Shown: one piece after another, positions 49,024 through 57,424 of the stretch
How the letters are laid out: every line of letters begins with the position of its first letter
How positions within the stretch are numbered: position 1 is the first letter of the stretch
From: JAYFRC01 sp034926415
Lineage (GTDB): Bacteria > Bacillota > Clostridia > Oscillospirales > Oscillospiraceae
NCBI GenBank assembly: GCA_034926415.1
Contig: JAYFRC010000073.1
Span: 1-59,334 of the forward strand
Direction: 5' to 3'
DNA length: 59,334 nt
Made by a program: the position numbers and the translations under genes
Notes under the pieces: model-generated
Told to the model about the DNA's origin: nothing
The model's database searches: none
The model's input: only the letters and a program-made list of their open reading frames with translations

Positions 49024-49814
49024 TTACCCCGTGTTTGTCTTTATATACTCAATAACTTCATCTGTCACAAAATAGTTTTCGTGTCTGACATTTTCAAATA
49101 TTTTTAATTCCGCATTGGAAAAGCACTTCGCCACTTTTCTCTGTAATGATGCGCTCAATGTCGTATCTGACTCGGAGCCTATCACATATACGGGACAAGT
49201 TACCGTTTCGGCATATTTTGAAGTCTCAATGTTATTTGAAATGAATACTTTAAGCGGCCCCCAAAAAACAGGCGTCATTTTATTATACAAATCGGAGAGG
49301 TCGCGATAAGCGCCCGCCAGTACTAGGGCGTCGCATTCCCGCGCACTCGCAAGATACGCCGCCATTCCCGTTCCGTAGCTGTGTCCCATTATGATAATCC
49401 GATGTTCAGGGTATTGCCGCTTTGCCCAATCATATAATTCCGTCGCCGCCTGCTGCATGGATTTGATATTCATTTTCCCACGGCTTTTTGCGTACCGTAA
49501 TAGTCGACGGAAATAAAAGGGCAATCAAACTTGCCTGCATATGTACCTACGGAGTTATATGCAATATAATTTGAACCGCCAAAGAATAGTATTATTTCAT
49601 CTGCTTTGCCGTCAAGGTTATAACCGTAGCTCGTCAGCGTATCGGTTATTTGCAGATACTGCGGTTTATAGGCAATGTCTGCTCTTTCACCGGCTCGCTT
49701 ATAAAAAGAATAGCTGACCGTTTGCATAACGAAATTGCAGCCGAATTCAACAATCAGAAACCACATGATTACATTTAAGATCACTCTGATGATTTCCATC
49801 TTCTTTATCTCCAT
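49024..49814 (-). pseudogene. Alpha/beta hydrolase (serine aminopeptidase-like), frameshifted
   Basis: The N-terminal part (49470-49814) has a membrane helix (VILNVIMWFLIVEFGCNFV) and runs to CPFISVDYYGTQK. The C-terminal part continues SRGKMNIKSMQQAATELYDW, with the nucleophile elbow GHSYGTG and a final HENY. The frames join at a run of five A on the coding strand (49485-49489 in plus coordinates); a sixth A would restore one protein of about 260 residues. It is therefore either a homopolymer frameshift, a sequencing error, or slippage. The substrate is unknown. Confidence 0.7.
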
Positions 49815-49882
49815 AAATTATTCCTCAAGAATCCGATCTGCTGCCATAATGGGAATCATCCACATTCAGCTGTCCCATTCTG

Positions 49883-50365
49883 CTACACAATCCCGTTTCT
49901 TCGCTCCATAATCGTAGTGGATTGCCAATTGCCGAAACGATCCTTTGCAATATTTTCCCGATATCCAATGACTCTAAAACCACATTTTTTATGTAATTCT
50001 ATGCTGGCTATATTTACCGAAAAAATAGCCGAATATAAAGTCCAATATCCATACTTCTCGGTCTCTTCACAAAGCCTTTTTAATAACTCTGTTCCAATTC
50101 CTTTTCTGTGGTAATTCTCATCCACAAAAATACTTAATTCTGCAACGCCTCTATAAGGTTCTCTCTTTGACGTAGGTGCTATCATTGCATACCCTACAAC
50201 CTGTCCATCCAATTCATATACGAATCTGCATTCTTTGATATGGCCGGCATCCCATTCTTTATAAGTTGGACATTCGGTTGTAAAAGTAACGTCTCCTTTT
50301 TGCAAACTTTGACTGTAAATGCGCACCATACTGTCCCAATCATTTTCATTCATTATTCTAATCAT
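49883..50365 (-). CDS. GNAT family N-acetyltransferase (phosphinothricin acetyltransferase-like)
   Basis: A 160-residue enzyme. Acetyl-CoA binding motif YHRKGIGTELLKRLCEETEK and the C-terminal HKCGFRVIGYRENIAKDRFG are typical of the Pat/ArsN group. It resembles the GNAT at 55.2-55.8 kb (same motif order), so two related copies sit in this accessory region. ATG with weak GGAG upstream. Probable acetylation of an amine-bearing xenobiotic; not proven. Confidence 0.82.
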   Translation of the reverse strand: MIRIMNENDWDSMVRIYSQSLQKGDVTFTTECPTYKEWDAGHIKECRFVYELDGQVVGYAMIAPTSKREPYRGVAELSIFVDENYHRKGIGTELLKRLCEETEKYGYWTLYSAIFSVNIASIELHKKCGFRVIGYRENIAKDRFGNWQSTTIMERRNGIV

Positions 50366-50474
50366 AATTGCTTTTTTTAATGCTCCTTAACCTGAATTTG
50401 ACTTTCAGAAGGATTATAGATAACAGCCGCCGATAAGAAATAAACATCAGGTTTATTCCTTTGCACGACACAAT

Positions 50475-50914
50475 TTATAATTGAACCCTCGGGGCTTCTT
50501 TTTCCTTCACATTCCACATCATGTTCCAAATATAAGCCGAACCGTTTACAATACGGAATATGACAACATCCGTATTGACCTTTGACTGCTGAACATTGTT
50601 CCACAGCCACGCCCGTTTCTGTTTCAGGCGCTTTTCAACCTCTTTGTCCTCCAAAATTTCAGCCATCCCGGTAACGCGCAGCATTTCAAACTCAGGTTTC
50701 TCTGCATTTCGGATAAACGCCGCCTCGATCTTGGGGTTGCTTTTGATTTGTCCGTACAATTTCTTCGCCTTGGCGTGTGATAATAGAATCCGGTTTCATC
50801 GGCAAACCATAGCAGCATCCCGCGCACGCGCGGCTAGTCGTCCTCACATGTTGCAAGCCAGCTGCTTGGATTCTGGTTTGCAAACGACAGCACTTCGGTC
50901 AATAATTCATTCAT
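50475..50914 (-). pseudogene. Pyridoxamine 5'-phosphate oxidase-like protein, broken
   Basis: Reverse translation starts MNELLTEVLSFANQNPSSWL after AAAGGAGGAAAATCC, but a TAG stop replaces what should be Gln in LATCEDDxPRVRGMLLWFAD. Reading continues to GFYYHT, then shifts frame into KKLYGQIKSNPKIEAAFIRN and on to KVNTDVVIFRIVNGSAYIWN before the natural end EAPRVQL. One nonsense and one frameshift mean it is not functional. The intact family has about 140 residues and binds FMN. Confidence 0.75.
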
Positions 50915-50995
50915 TGGATTTTCCTCCTTTTGCTTTCTGAATCCATTCTATACAAAAGGAGAACTGGACCGCTTTCAAAATTCCAGGACGATTTA

Positions 50996-51916
50996 TCAGA
51001 ATTCTCCGTTTTTCGGCTGCTGAAAGCTCTGCCGAAAAACGGTGGGAGTCATACGGTACTTTTCTATGAAACAGGACGAAAAATACGATGATGTGTTAAA
51101 TCCGCATTTTAGCGCAATTTCAGTCATGTTGTCCGCACTGTTTAGCAACATACTCCGCGCTTTTTTCAGCCGCAGCGTCTTCAGAAAATCAATCGGAGTT
51201 TCTCCGGTAACAGATTTGAAGATTTTTGTAAAATAACCGGTGGAAAGGTTTGCGAGCGCAGCCAGCTCTTCCGCTGTGATTCTATCCGTGAAATGACTGT
51301 TCATATAAGCTATCACTCTATCGACCTCGAACCGGTCATATAGCGGTGCGGTCTGATATATGCCTGGGAGGAGGGAACGTACCGTAAGATGTGCCACGGC
51401 CAGAGCAAGCTGGTTCAGATAGTCTTCGTTTCTGCACTCGTATTCATTCGTTTCCAGCATAAAGCACTTCAAAAGGCCCAAAAGCTCAGGGTGTGGTCTA
51501 AACCGTTCTCCGCAAAAAACAGGTTGGTTCCGCGCATACTGCCCGAAAATCCCGCGAAACAGTTCCGCGTCGATCTGAATCGCTATGTAACTCTGAAATC
51601 CGTCCTGTTCCGGTTCCTGATGCGGAATACCCGGTGAAATGGCAATCAGGCATTTTCCGTCGGAAATATCACAGGAGACGCTTTTCCCCTCTATAATCAG
51701 TTCGCTGACGGACTCAAAATAGTAAACAAACGAATACGCCGGATGTGTATGGCTAGGCGTGATTGCGTACTTGCACTGCCCACGTGCGGGAATAAATAGC
51801 CCGACCTTTGAATGTAAAAAGCAGTCGATGTTTTCGTATATAAGGGTGCTGGTGTTTTCATCCATGGGCCCAACAAGCCGATTCATGATTTCCATATCAT
51901 TTCTGCTAAACGCCAT
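50996..51916 (-). CDS. AraC family transcriptional regulator
   Basis: A 306-residue regulator. An N-terminal cupin-like sensing domain (SHTHPAYSFVYYFESVSELI) is followed by a C-terminal double helix-turn-helix: RITAEELAALANLSTGYFTK then TEIALKCGFNTSSYFSSCFI, ending with a typical RMTPTVFRQS. ATG at 51916 has GGAGGGACTCAA upstream. Same direction as the broken pyridoxamine-oxidase-like gene, which it may once have regulated. Confidence 0.9.
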   Translation of the reverse strand: MAFSRNDMEIMNRLVGPMDENTSTLIYENIDCFLHSKVGLFIPARGQCKYAITPSHTHPAYSFVYYFESVSELIIEGKSVSCDISDGKCLIAISPGIPHQEPEQDGFQSYIAIQIDAELFRGIFGQYARNQPVFCGERFRPHPELLGLLKCFMLETNEYECRNEDYLNQLALAVAHLTVRSLLPGIYQTAPLYDRFEVDRVIAYMNSHFTDRITAEELAALANLSTGYFTKIFKSVTGETPIDFLKTLRLKKARSMLLNSADNMTEIALKCGFNTSSYFSSCFIEKYRMTPTVFRQSFQQPKNGEF

Positions 51917-52237
51917 TTGAGTCCCTCCGTTAAACATCAGACCTATTTATCTATAAAATGTAAAATGTTATCAATCCGCTTTTTGCGGCTTTTTATTTGT
52001 GTCGCAACCTTGTTTCCTGTTACACAAATCGATATTGCTAAGACAAGTTTGTCTTCGGCTTATTTTTTGTTACCCATTTCGATTTTTAAGCTCCGAGTTT
52101 ACTCATTTAGTTTATGATTCTTGTTTTTTAAAACTTCCATACGTTTTATCTCCACTATATAAATAATTCATAGGTTGAAATACTTGTATTAAGTATAACG
52201 CTTATTCTACATAATGTCATCATGTAGAGCCAATCTG
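51917..52237. other. AT-rich intergenic region upstream of the AraC gene
   Basis: About 320 bases with no gene I can support. It contains the probable minus-strand promoter of the AraC gene (TTGATA near 51970, weak -10) and a small hairpin CCGC/GCGG at about 51977-51989. Otherwise it is AT-rich sequence without recognisable features. Confidence 0.4.
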
Positions 52238-52513
52238 CTATTTAGCCTCAACCTCAAGATCTGGGAACAGGTCGAACGCGTTATACTTGGTATTTCTAAT
52301 GTTCCGGAGCTCTTCCGGCGCAGAATCGTGCAAGGTCAAAAGCTCCGTTTTCTCCGCGTCGAGATAATCGCAGATATGCGTCAGCTTCGTGACCAGGTCC
52401 CCCGCATTCCTGTAGCAAGACTTGTGGGTAATTATGCTTAAGGCCAACATATCACGAAATTCGGCTTTTGTGGCTGTGCTGAGGAATGGTCTGTCAGGCC
52501 GGGACTTTTTCAA
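52238..52513 (-). CDS. Unrecognised 91-residue protein, probably a gene remnant
   Basis: The frame opens with a TTG codon and no convincing ribosome site, and stays open without an ATG for some distance upstream, suggesting a truncated gene. The sequence is helical and charged (KLTHICDYLDAEKTELLTLH, ELRNIRNTKYNAFDLFPDLE). I recognise no family. It lies just inside the downstream att-like repeat. Confidence 0.4.
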   Translation of the reverse strand: MKKSRPDRPFLSTATKAEFRDMLALSIITHKSCYRNAGDLVTKLTHICDYLDAEKTELLTLHDSAPEELRNIRNTKYNAFDLFPDLEVEAK

Positions 52514-52610
52514 GCCCGGCCTGCTTCGCTCACCAATAGTCCAAGTTGCGGGGTAGGCAAATGATAAGCCCCCTGCCGCGTCTTCTGCGGCTCATAATGA
52601 AATGCCCATG

Positions 52611-52628
52611 TTCTCCGCCAAAGCATTA
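52611..52628 (+). repeat. attR-like direct repeat
   Basis: Identical 18-base copy of the tRNA-Ser 3' end (48428-48445), without the rest of the tRNA. It sits within a wider 9-bp inverted repeat CTCATAATG/CATTATGAG (52591-52632) that may serve as a terminator for the ABC-2 operon. Confidence 0.75.
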
Positions 52629-52634
52629 TGAGCC

Positions 52635-53366
52635 TCAGTTAGTTTTCATCTTTCGGGTGAATACAAGGATTGATATCACTACAGTCAAACCAGCATATCC
52701 AAGCACCCACCATATATGCGGGAATATCCCTTCAAAGTTGCCCCCCAAAACGGCTCGTCCAAGTTCGACAGCGTGCACAAACGGTAAAGCGTATGCTGTT
52801 TTTTTAAATAGGCCTCCAACAAGGTCTAAATCAAACCATGTTCCTGAAAGCCATGCTGCTAAGTTTGTAAGTAACGGTCCGCAAATACTTCCTACCTGCT
52901 TATCATTAAAGATACTTCCCAACAAAAGTCCTAATGTAATAAAGAATACCGCAATCGGTACGGAAAAGAGAATAGCATAGACAATGTTTATAGTAATCTC
53001 CAACCCTAAAAAGATGGCCGTAATGTAGCAAATTACGATTTGCACCAATGAAATAGGAACAAGGGGAAGCGTATATCCCAAGATATAATCACTTGCGGTT
53101 AATGGTGTAGTATATAATCTTTGAATCAAAGCGCTTGACCGGTCTTTTGCTATCAATATTGAAGAAAACAACGTCATAAAGGATAACCCGAATACAGATA
53201 TTCCCGGCACAAGTTTGTCTATTTCGAAAAGGCTGATAGGGATATTTGCCTGTATCGCAGACAGCAGCAGGAGGACGACTAACGGGAATCCTATGCCTAA
53301 TGACACATTCAAGGGGTCACGCAGGATTTCCTTTGCCGTACGAGTGAAAAAAGATAGCATTCTCAT
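52635..53366 (-). CDS. ABC-2 type transporter permease
   Basis: A 243-residue membrane protein with six hydrophobic segments (first about 20-40; later VPISLVQIVICYITAIFLGL, IFLGLEITINIVYAILFSVP, and a last one near 215-238). The mid-region GSICGPLLTNLAAWLSGTWF is typical of ABC-2 drug/bacteriocin exporters. Start ATG overlaps the ATPase stop (TAATG). With the ATPase it forms an exporter controlled by the adjacent TetR regulator. Confidence 0.85.
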   Translation of the reverse strand: MRMLSFFTRTAKEILRDPLNVSLGIGFPLVVLLLLSAIQANIPISLFEIDKLVPGISVFGLSFMTLFSSILIAKDRSSALIQRLYTTPLTASDYILGYTLPLVPISLVQIVICYITAIFLGLEITINIVYAILFSVPIAVFFITLGLLLGSIFNDKQVGSICGPLLTNLAAWLSGTWFDLDLVGGLFKKTAYALPFVHAVELGRAVLGGNFEGIFPHIWWVLGYAGLTVVISILVFTRKMKTN

Positions 53367-54091
53367 TACGCTCCCTCCTTGACAAGCTTTACGAAAGCGT
53401 CTTCAAAGCGATCCGTTCCGGCTTTAATTTTGATTTCATCGGCCGTTCCTGCAAATAAGAGCTTGCCGTTTTTCATAATGGCGATATGGTCTGAAAGTGA
53501 TTCCGCTTCTTCCATATAGTGCGTTGTCAAGATTATTGTAATTCTTCCTTTAAGAGAACGAATGATGTCCCATAAATCGCTTCGTGCCAAAACGTCCAGT
53601 CCCAAAGTCGGCTCATCCAAAAACAAAATCTGCGGTTCGGAAATCAAAGCCATTGCAATACTAAGTCTGCGCTGCCAACCGCCTGAAAGTTTTTTTGCTT
53701 GCTTATTTGCGATTTCGTGTAAGCCAAATTGATCGATCAGCTCTGCTGTTTTGGCTTTAGCTTTTTCTTTGGAAAAACCATGAGCGCCTGCCATAAGCCC
53801 AAGATTTTCTTTTACGGTCAAATTAGGTGCAACAGCTGTTTCTTGTGGTGAAACAGCGATTATTGACTTTACTGCCTGTGTATCTTTAGTAATGCTTTTG
53901 CCGCTCAATACCGCATCGCCGCTTGTAGGCCGTGTAAGACATGAAAGCATTTTTATTGTTGTAGTCTTACCCGCCCCGTTTACACCAAGAAGTGAAAATA
54001 ATTCTCCGGTCTGAATTGATAAACTCAAGTCATTTACAGCAGTTATGTCTTTATATTTTTTAGTTAAATTACTAATAACAATTGCATCCAT
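53366..54091 (-). CDS. ABC transporter ATP-binding protein (drug export type)
   Basis: A 241-residue ATPase with Walker A GVNGAGKTT, Q-loop SPQETAVAPNL, signature LSGGWQRRLSIAMAL and Walker B ILFLDEPTLGLD. The signature with WQRR is typical of the drug/lantibiotic-export subgroup. Starts directly after the TetR gene with AAGGAG 10 bases upstream. Confidence 0.9.
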   Translation of the reverse strand: MDAIVISNLTKKYKDITAVNDLSLSIQTGELFSLLGVNGAGKTTTIKMLSCLTRPTSGDAVLSGKSITKDTQAVKSIIAVSPQETAVAPNLTVKENLGLMAGAHGFSKEKAKAKTAELIDQFGLHEIANKQAKKLSGGWQRRLSIAMALISEPQILFLDEPTLGLDVLARSDLWDIIRSLKGRITIILTTHYMEEAESLSDHIAIMKNGKLLFAGTADEIKIKAGTDRFEDAFVKLVKEGA

Positions 54092-54661
54092 TTACCTGCT
54101 CTCCTTATTCTTATATCGCTCCCTCATACTCTCATATGCGTCGGTCAGCATCATACTAATCATATCCCGATCCCAATCCAGATAGGATGTAGCGATCATT
54201 GTGGCGATTCCGTGAGCATAGATCCACATTTCAATGTGGAACATATAGGCATCATCCAAACTCATTCCGGTATTAGCTGAAATGATTTGCAAAAGTTTAG
54301 AAATGTCCTCTCGCTCCTGTTTTATTTCTTCCCCAGACCGATCACGCATGAAAAGCAGCTTGAACAGTTCTTTTTCCTCTCCGGCAAACTTAATATAGTA
54401 GATACCGCTTGCTTTGTACGGCGGATAAGCCGGGTCTTCCATGCCTCTTTCAATAAATTGCTGATAAATCTGCTTTGCCGATTGCATTACATCCTCTTTC
54501 AGATCTTCCATCGTTGGATAATTGCTGAAAATCGGCTGTGTGGAACAACTTAGTTTTTTTGCCACAGATCTGGCGTTCAGGGCTTCTGCTCCATTTTCAC
54601 GAACAATATCAAGAGAAGCCGTTATTATATCGGCCTTGGCTATTTTGATTTTCGGCGGCAT
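54092..54661 (-). CDS. TetR/AcrR family transcriptional regulator
   Basis: A 189-residue repressor. N-terminal helix-turn-helix: ADIITASLDIVRENGAEALN then VAKKLSCSTQPIFSNYPTM. The C-terminal ligand domain contains IYYIKFAGEEKELFKLLF. Most likely it represses its own operon (TetR-ATPase-permease). ATG at 54661 has GAGGA upstream at 9 bases; a GTG nine bases earlier lies on top of that site. Confidence 0.88.
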   Translation of the reverse strand: MPPKIKIAKADIITASLDIVRENGAEALNARSVAKKLSCSTQPIFSNYPTMEDLKEDVMQSAKQIYQQFIERGMEDPAYPPYKASGIYYIKFAGEEKELFKLLFMRDRSGEEIKQEREDISKLLQIISANTGMSLDDAYMFHIEMWIYAHGIATMIATSYLDWDRDMISMMLTDAYESMRERYKNKESR

Positions 54662-54706
54662 TTTACTCACTCCTCATAATATATCTTTTGTTATATATCA
54701 TATGTT

Positions 54707-54735
54707 ATTTTAGTTGAATATTTACATTTTGTCAA
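54707..54735 (-). promoter_or_regulatory. Promoter of the TetR/ABC-2 operon
   Basis: Minus-strand consensus TTGACA, 17 bases, TAAAAT. Between the -10 and the start codon is a highly AT-rich stretch with repeated GATATAT, a plausible TetR operator. Confidence 0.65.
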
Positions 54736-54825
54736 TAGAAGGCTGCAGATTAACGTTATAAACGTTTCTGCAGCGCCAAACGGCGAAGAGTTTGGATTTT
54801 TTCTATTTACAGCATAAACAAACAA

Positions 54826-54848
54826 GGGATAACCGCAAAGGTTATCCC
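54826..54848 (-). terminator. Terminator of the arsenic operon
   Basis: A 9-bp perfect stem GGGATAACC/GGTTATCCC with loop GCAAA, followed on the minus strand by TTGTTTGTTT, just after arsC. Confidence 0.75.
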
Positions 54849-54858
54849 TCGTTTCATC

Positions 54859-55248
54859 TTACCGAAGTGATTCGGCCAATTGAATGATTCTTTTTTCTAT
54901 CGTCCGAATTACAGAAATGAACTCATCGTCGCTTTTGCCCGTCGGGTCCGGTAATCCCCAATCCTCACGCCGCTTACACGGCAAATAAGGGCATTTAACA
55001 TTACAGCCCATTGTAACTACCACATCCACAGGCGGGATATCTTCCAACAGTTTGGGACGCTGGGTCAGCTCCATGTCAATCCCGTAAAGTTCTTTCACTA
55101 AACGTACGGCATCCGGATTAATGTGGTCTTTTAGTTCTGTTCCGGCAGAACAGCTTTCAAAAACGTCTGCGGCAAAACGCCTTCCCAGCGCTTCGGCGAT
55201 CTGGCTCCGGCAGGAGTTGTGAACGCAGATAAACGCAACCTTAATCAT
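54859..55248 (-). CDS. arsC: Arsenate reductase (LMW-phosphatase fold)
   Basis: A 129-residue thioredoxin-coupled ArsC reducing arsenate to arsenite. The phosphate loop C8-x5-R14-S is in CVHNSCRSQIAEA. Later cysteines C82, C86 and C91 (MGCNVKCPYLPC) provide the relay pair of this type. DPTG near 101 holds the catalytic Asp. The start at 55248 overlaps the GNAT stop by 8 bases; the ORF continues 14 codons upstream without a ribosome site. Confidence 0.88.
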   Translation of the reverse strand: MIKVAFICVHNSCRSQIAEALGRRFAADVFESCSAGTELKDHINPDAVRLVKELYGIDMELTQRPKLLEDIPPVDVVVTMGCNVKCPYLPCKRREDWGLPDPTGKSDDEFISVIRTIEKRIIQLAESLR

Positions 55249-55783
55249 GGCGCCGCTCTTTTCCGCCGTTACAGGTACAGGCGCCTTCAAAACAATCGCT
55301 TACACTGCGTTTTTCCATAAGGACGGTATTCCTCCATCTGCCAAAGTGGTCGCGGCCTATCTTTTCCCGGTAGCCCACCGTCCGGAAACCGCAGCTTTCA
55401 TGCAGATGGATGCTTGCCGCATTATCCTGCATTATTCCGGACTGAAGCGTCCAGAAACCGTTTTTTTCCGAACAGCGGATAAGTTCAAGCATGAGCGTCT
55501 TACCGGCTCCACGCCCCCTGTGCTCTTGCCCTATGTAGATACTTACCTCGGCAACGCCTGCATAAACGCAGCGGCCCGAGACAGCTGTCAGCGCCGCCCA
55601 GCCGATTACTTTGCCGTCCTCAATGATGACAAGCCTGCAAACCTTCAGATGCGAGGCATTCCATTCGTCCCAGCTCGGACACTCTGCCTGGAATGTCGCG
55701 AGGTTGGTATCCATTCCCTCCTTATAGATTCGGCTGACCTCAGGCCAGTCGGAATCAAGCATCTTTCTGATTTGACAGGTCAT
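55241..55783 (-). CDS. ArsN-like GNAT N-acetyltransferase
   Basis: A 180-residue phosphinothricin-acetyltransferase-type GNAT. Acetyl-CoA motif GQEHRGRGAGKTLMLELIRC and the end HESCGFRTVGYREKIGRDHF match the ArsN group found in ars operons, which acetylates arsinothricin-like compounds. The substrate assignment is by context. A Cys/Lys-rich C-terminal tail (CFEGACTCNGGKERRHD) is an odd addition that could bind metal. Overlaps the end of acr3 by 29 bases. Start chosen at 55783; ATGs at 55792 and 55762 are also possible. Confidence 0.8.
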   Translation of the reverse strand: MTCQIRKMLDSDWPEVSRIYKEGMDTNLATFQAECPSWDEWNASHLKVCRLVIIEDGKVIGWAALTAVSGRCVYAGVAEVSIYIGQEHRGRGAGKTLMLELIRCSEKNGFWTLQSGIMQDNAASIHLHESCGFRTVGYREKIGRDHFGRWRNTVLMEKRSVSDCFEGACTCNGGKERRHD

Positions 55784-56828
55784 TGTGCTCAAACCAGCCT
55801 TTCGTATTATTTGCGATTTTCACAAGAATAAGCATAACGGGCACTTCTGTCAATACGCCGACGGTAGTGGCAAGCGCCGCGGGAGAGGTCGTGCCGAACA
55901 GCGCGATTGCCACGGCGACCGCAAGTTCAAAGAAGTTGGAAGCTCCGATCATACCGGCGGGCGCGGCGATGTCATGGGGTAATTTCAGCCACCTGCAGGG
56001 CAGGTATGTGACAAAGAAAATAAGAAATGTCTGGATGACCAGCGGAACGGCAATCAGGATAATATGCAGGGGGTTATTGAGTATAATATCACCCTGGAAG
56101 GAAAACAGCAAAATCAGGGTGAGCAGCAGGCCTATTATCGTCGCGTTATTAAACTTCGGCAAAAACTGCTTTTCGAAATACTCCCGGCCCTTTTTTCCGC
56201 TTACATATAGCCTTGTCAGAATACCGCCCGCAAGAGGAATAACAACAAACAGCACAACAGAAAGAATCAGGGTGTCCCAGGGAACCAGTACTTTGCTTAC
56301 TCCCAACAGGAACTTCACAATTGGCACAAAAGCAACCAGAATGATAAGGTCGTTTGTCGCGACCTGTACGACGGTATAGGCGGGGTTCCCTTTGGTCAGG
56401 AGGCTCCATACAAAGACCATGGCCGTGCATGGGGCGGCTCCAAGCAGGACGGCTCCGGCGAGGTATTGTTTCGCCAAATCCGGTGCAATAAACCCCTTAA
56501 ATACAACATAAAGGAAAAACGACGCCAGAGCATACATTGTAAAAGGCTTTATCAGCCAGTTGGCAATCCATGTGACAAACAGGCCTTTGGGGTTCTTCCC
56601 CACATTTTTAACGCTTTGGAAATCGACCTTCATCATCATGGGGTAAATCATTACCCAAATTAAAATTGCCACAGGAATTGAAACCTTCGCATACTCAAAC
56701 TGATTCAGAAAAGCCGGAACGGCGGGCAAAAACCTTCCGATCAATACGCCCGCCGCCATGCAAAGAATAACCCATACGGTTAGGTATTTCTGAAAAAATC
56801 CGATTCCCGCGCTTTTTTCTTCACTCAT
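55755..56828 (-). CDS. acr3: Arsenite efflux permease Acr3
   Basis: A 357-residue inner-membrane transporter of the BART superfamily with about ten helices, exporting arsenite. The conserved Cys is C134 in GAAPCTAMVFVWS, and the ATNDLII segment is family-typical. Located between the thioredoxin-like gene and the GNAT/arsC genes in one minus-strand operon. Length is normal. Antimonite may also be a substrate. Confidence 0.92.
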   Translation of the reverse strand: MSEEKSAGIGFFQKYLTVWVILCMAAGVLIGRFLPAVPAFLNQFEYAKVSIPVAILIWVMIYPMMMKVDFQSVKNVGKNPKGLFVTWIANWLIKPFTMYALASFFLYVVFKGFIAPDLAKQYLAGAVLLGAAPCTAMVFVWSLLTKGNPAYTVVQVATNDLIILVAFVPIVKFLLGVSKVLVPWDTLILSVVLFVVIPLAGGILTRLYVSGKKGREYFEKQFLPKFNNATIIGLLLTLILLFSFQGDIILNNPLHIILIAVPLVIQTFLIFFVTYLPCRWLKLPHDIAAPAGMIGASNFFELAVAVAIALFGTTSPAALATTVGVLTEVPVMLILVKIANNTKGWFEHNDLSNQKDA

Positions 56829-56834
56829 TGCGAA

Positions 56835-57023
56835 TCACCCCTTATTTTTGCCGCACAAATTTGCTTGTCTGCGTTTTTCTCTTTTCCGCGTATAGAACTC
56901 ATACGTTGAAAAGGATTTCAGCTTAGCAGTCAAATAATCGATAAGCTCTCGGTTTTCATTGCAAAATCCCTCATTCAGCCTGCAATACGCCCATTGTGCC
57001 TGTTTGCTGCTTGACAGGGTCAC
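56835..57023 (-). CDS. Doubtful 62-residue ORF between acr3 and the thioredoxin-like gene
   Basis: Opens with GTG and no clear ribosome site; basic and Cys-containing (ANLCGKNKG at the end). I recognise nothing. It may be a decayed gene fragment filling the gap in the ars operon. Confidence 0.25.
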   Translation of the reverse strand: MTLSSSKQAQWAYCRLNEGFCNENRELIDYLTAKLKSFSTYEFYTRKREKRRQANLCGKNKG

Positions 57024-57036
57024 GGCATTTCGGTAA

Positions 57037-57390
57037 TCAGCCTCTTACTTTTTGCAGGATCTTCACAACCTCTTCGGTCTTAAGGACTTTGCCATAGGAA
57101 ACCACTTTTCCGTCTACGACAAGGGCGGGAGTGCTCATGACACCGTATGCCGCGATCTGCGAGAAATCGGTCACATGGTCAATCTTTGTATCCATACCGA
57201 GCTGCTTGAGCGCTTCTTTTGCAGCCGCTTCAAGCGCATTGCATTTTGCGCAGCCGCTGCCCAGGACTTTGACTCCCGCTCCCCCGGCTTTTGCACTTTC
57301 CGCCTTCGCCATGCTTTCAGCGTCGCATTTGCCTCCGCAGCAGCATGATGTTGTTTCCTCGTTTTTGTTTTTCTTTCCGAATAATGACAT
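57037..57390 (-). CDS. Thioredoxin family protein with Cys-rich N-terminus
   Basis: A 117-residue redox-active small protein. CxxC at C47-C50 in GSGCAKCNALE, the cis-Pro region TPALVVDGK, and an N-terminal Cys cluster (CCCGGKC, residues 16-22) that could bind metalloid. Such minimal thioredoxins accompany permease and ArsC genes and may deliver electrons to ArsC or bind As(III). ATG at 57390 with AAAGGAG upstream. Confidence 0.85.
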   Translation of the reverse strand: MSLFGKKNKNEETTSCCCGGKCDAESMAKAESAKAGGAGVKVLGSGCAKCNALEAAAKEALKQLGMDTKIDHVTDFSQIAAYGVMSTPALVVDGKVVSYGKVLKTEEVVKILQKVRG

Positions 57391-57424
57391 AGATACTACT
57401 CCTTTCAAAATTCATAAACAGATT

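Noticed and set aside
50377..50610. 77-codon minus-strand ORF overlapping the broken pyridoxamine-oxidase-like gene
   Set aside because: Different frame from the recognisable protein sequence; starts inside it with no ribosome site.
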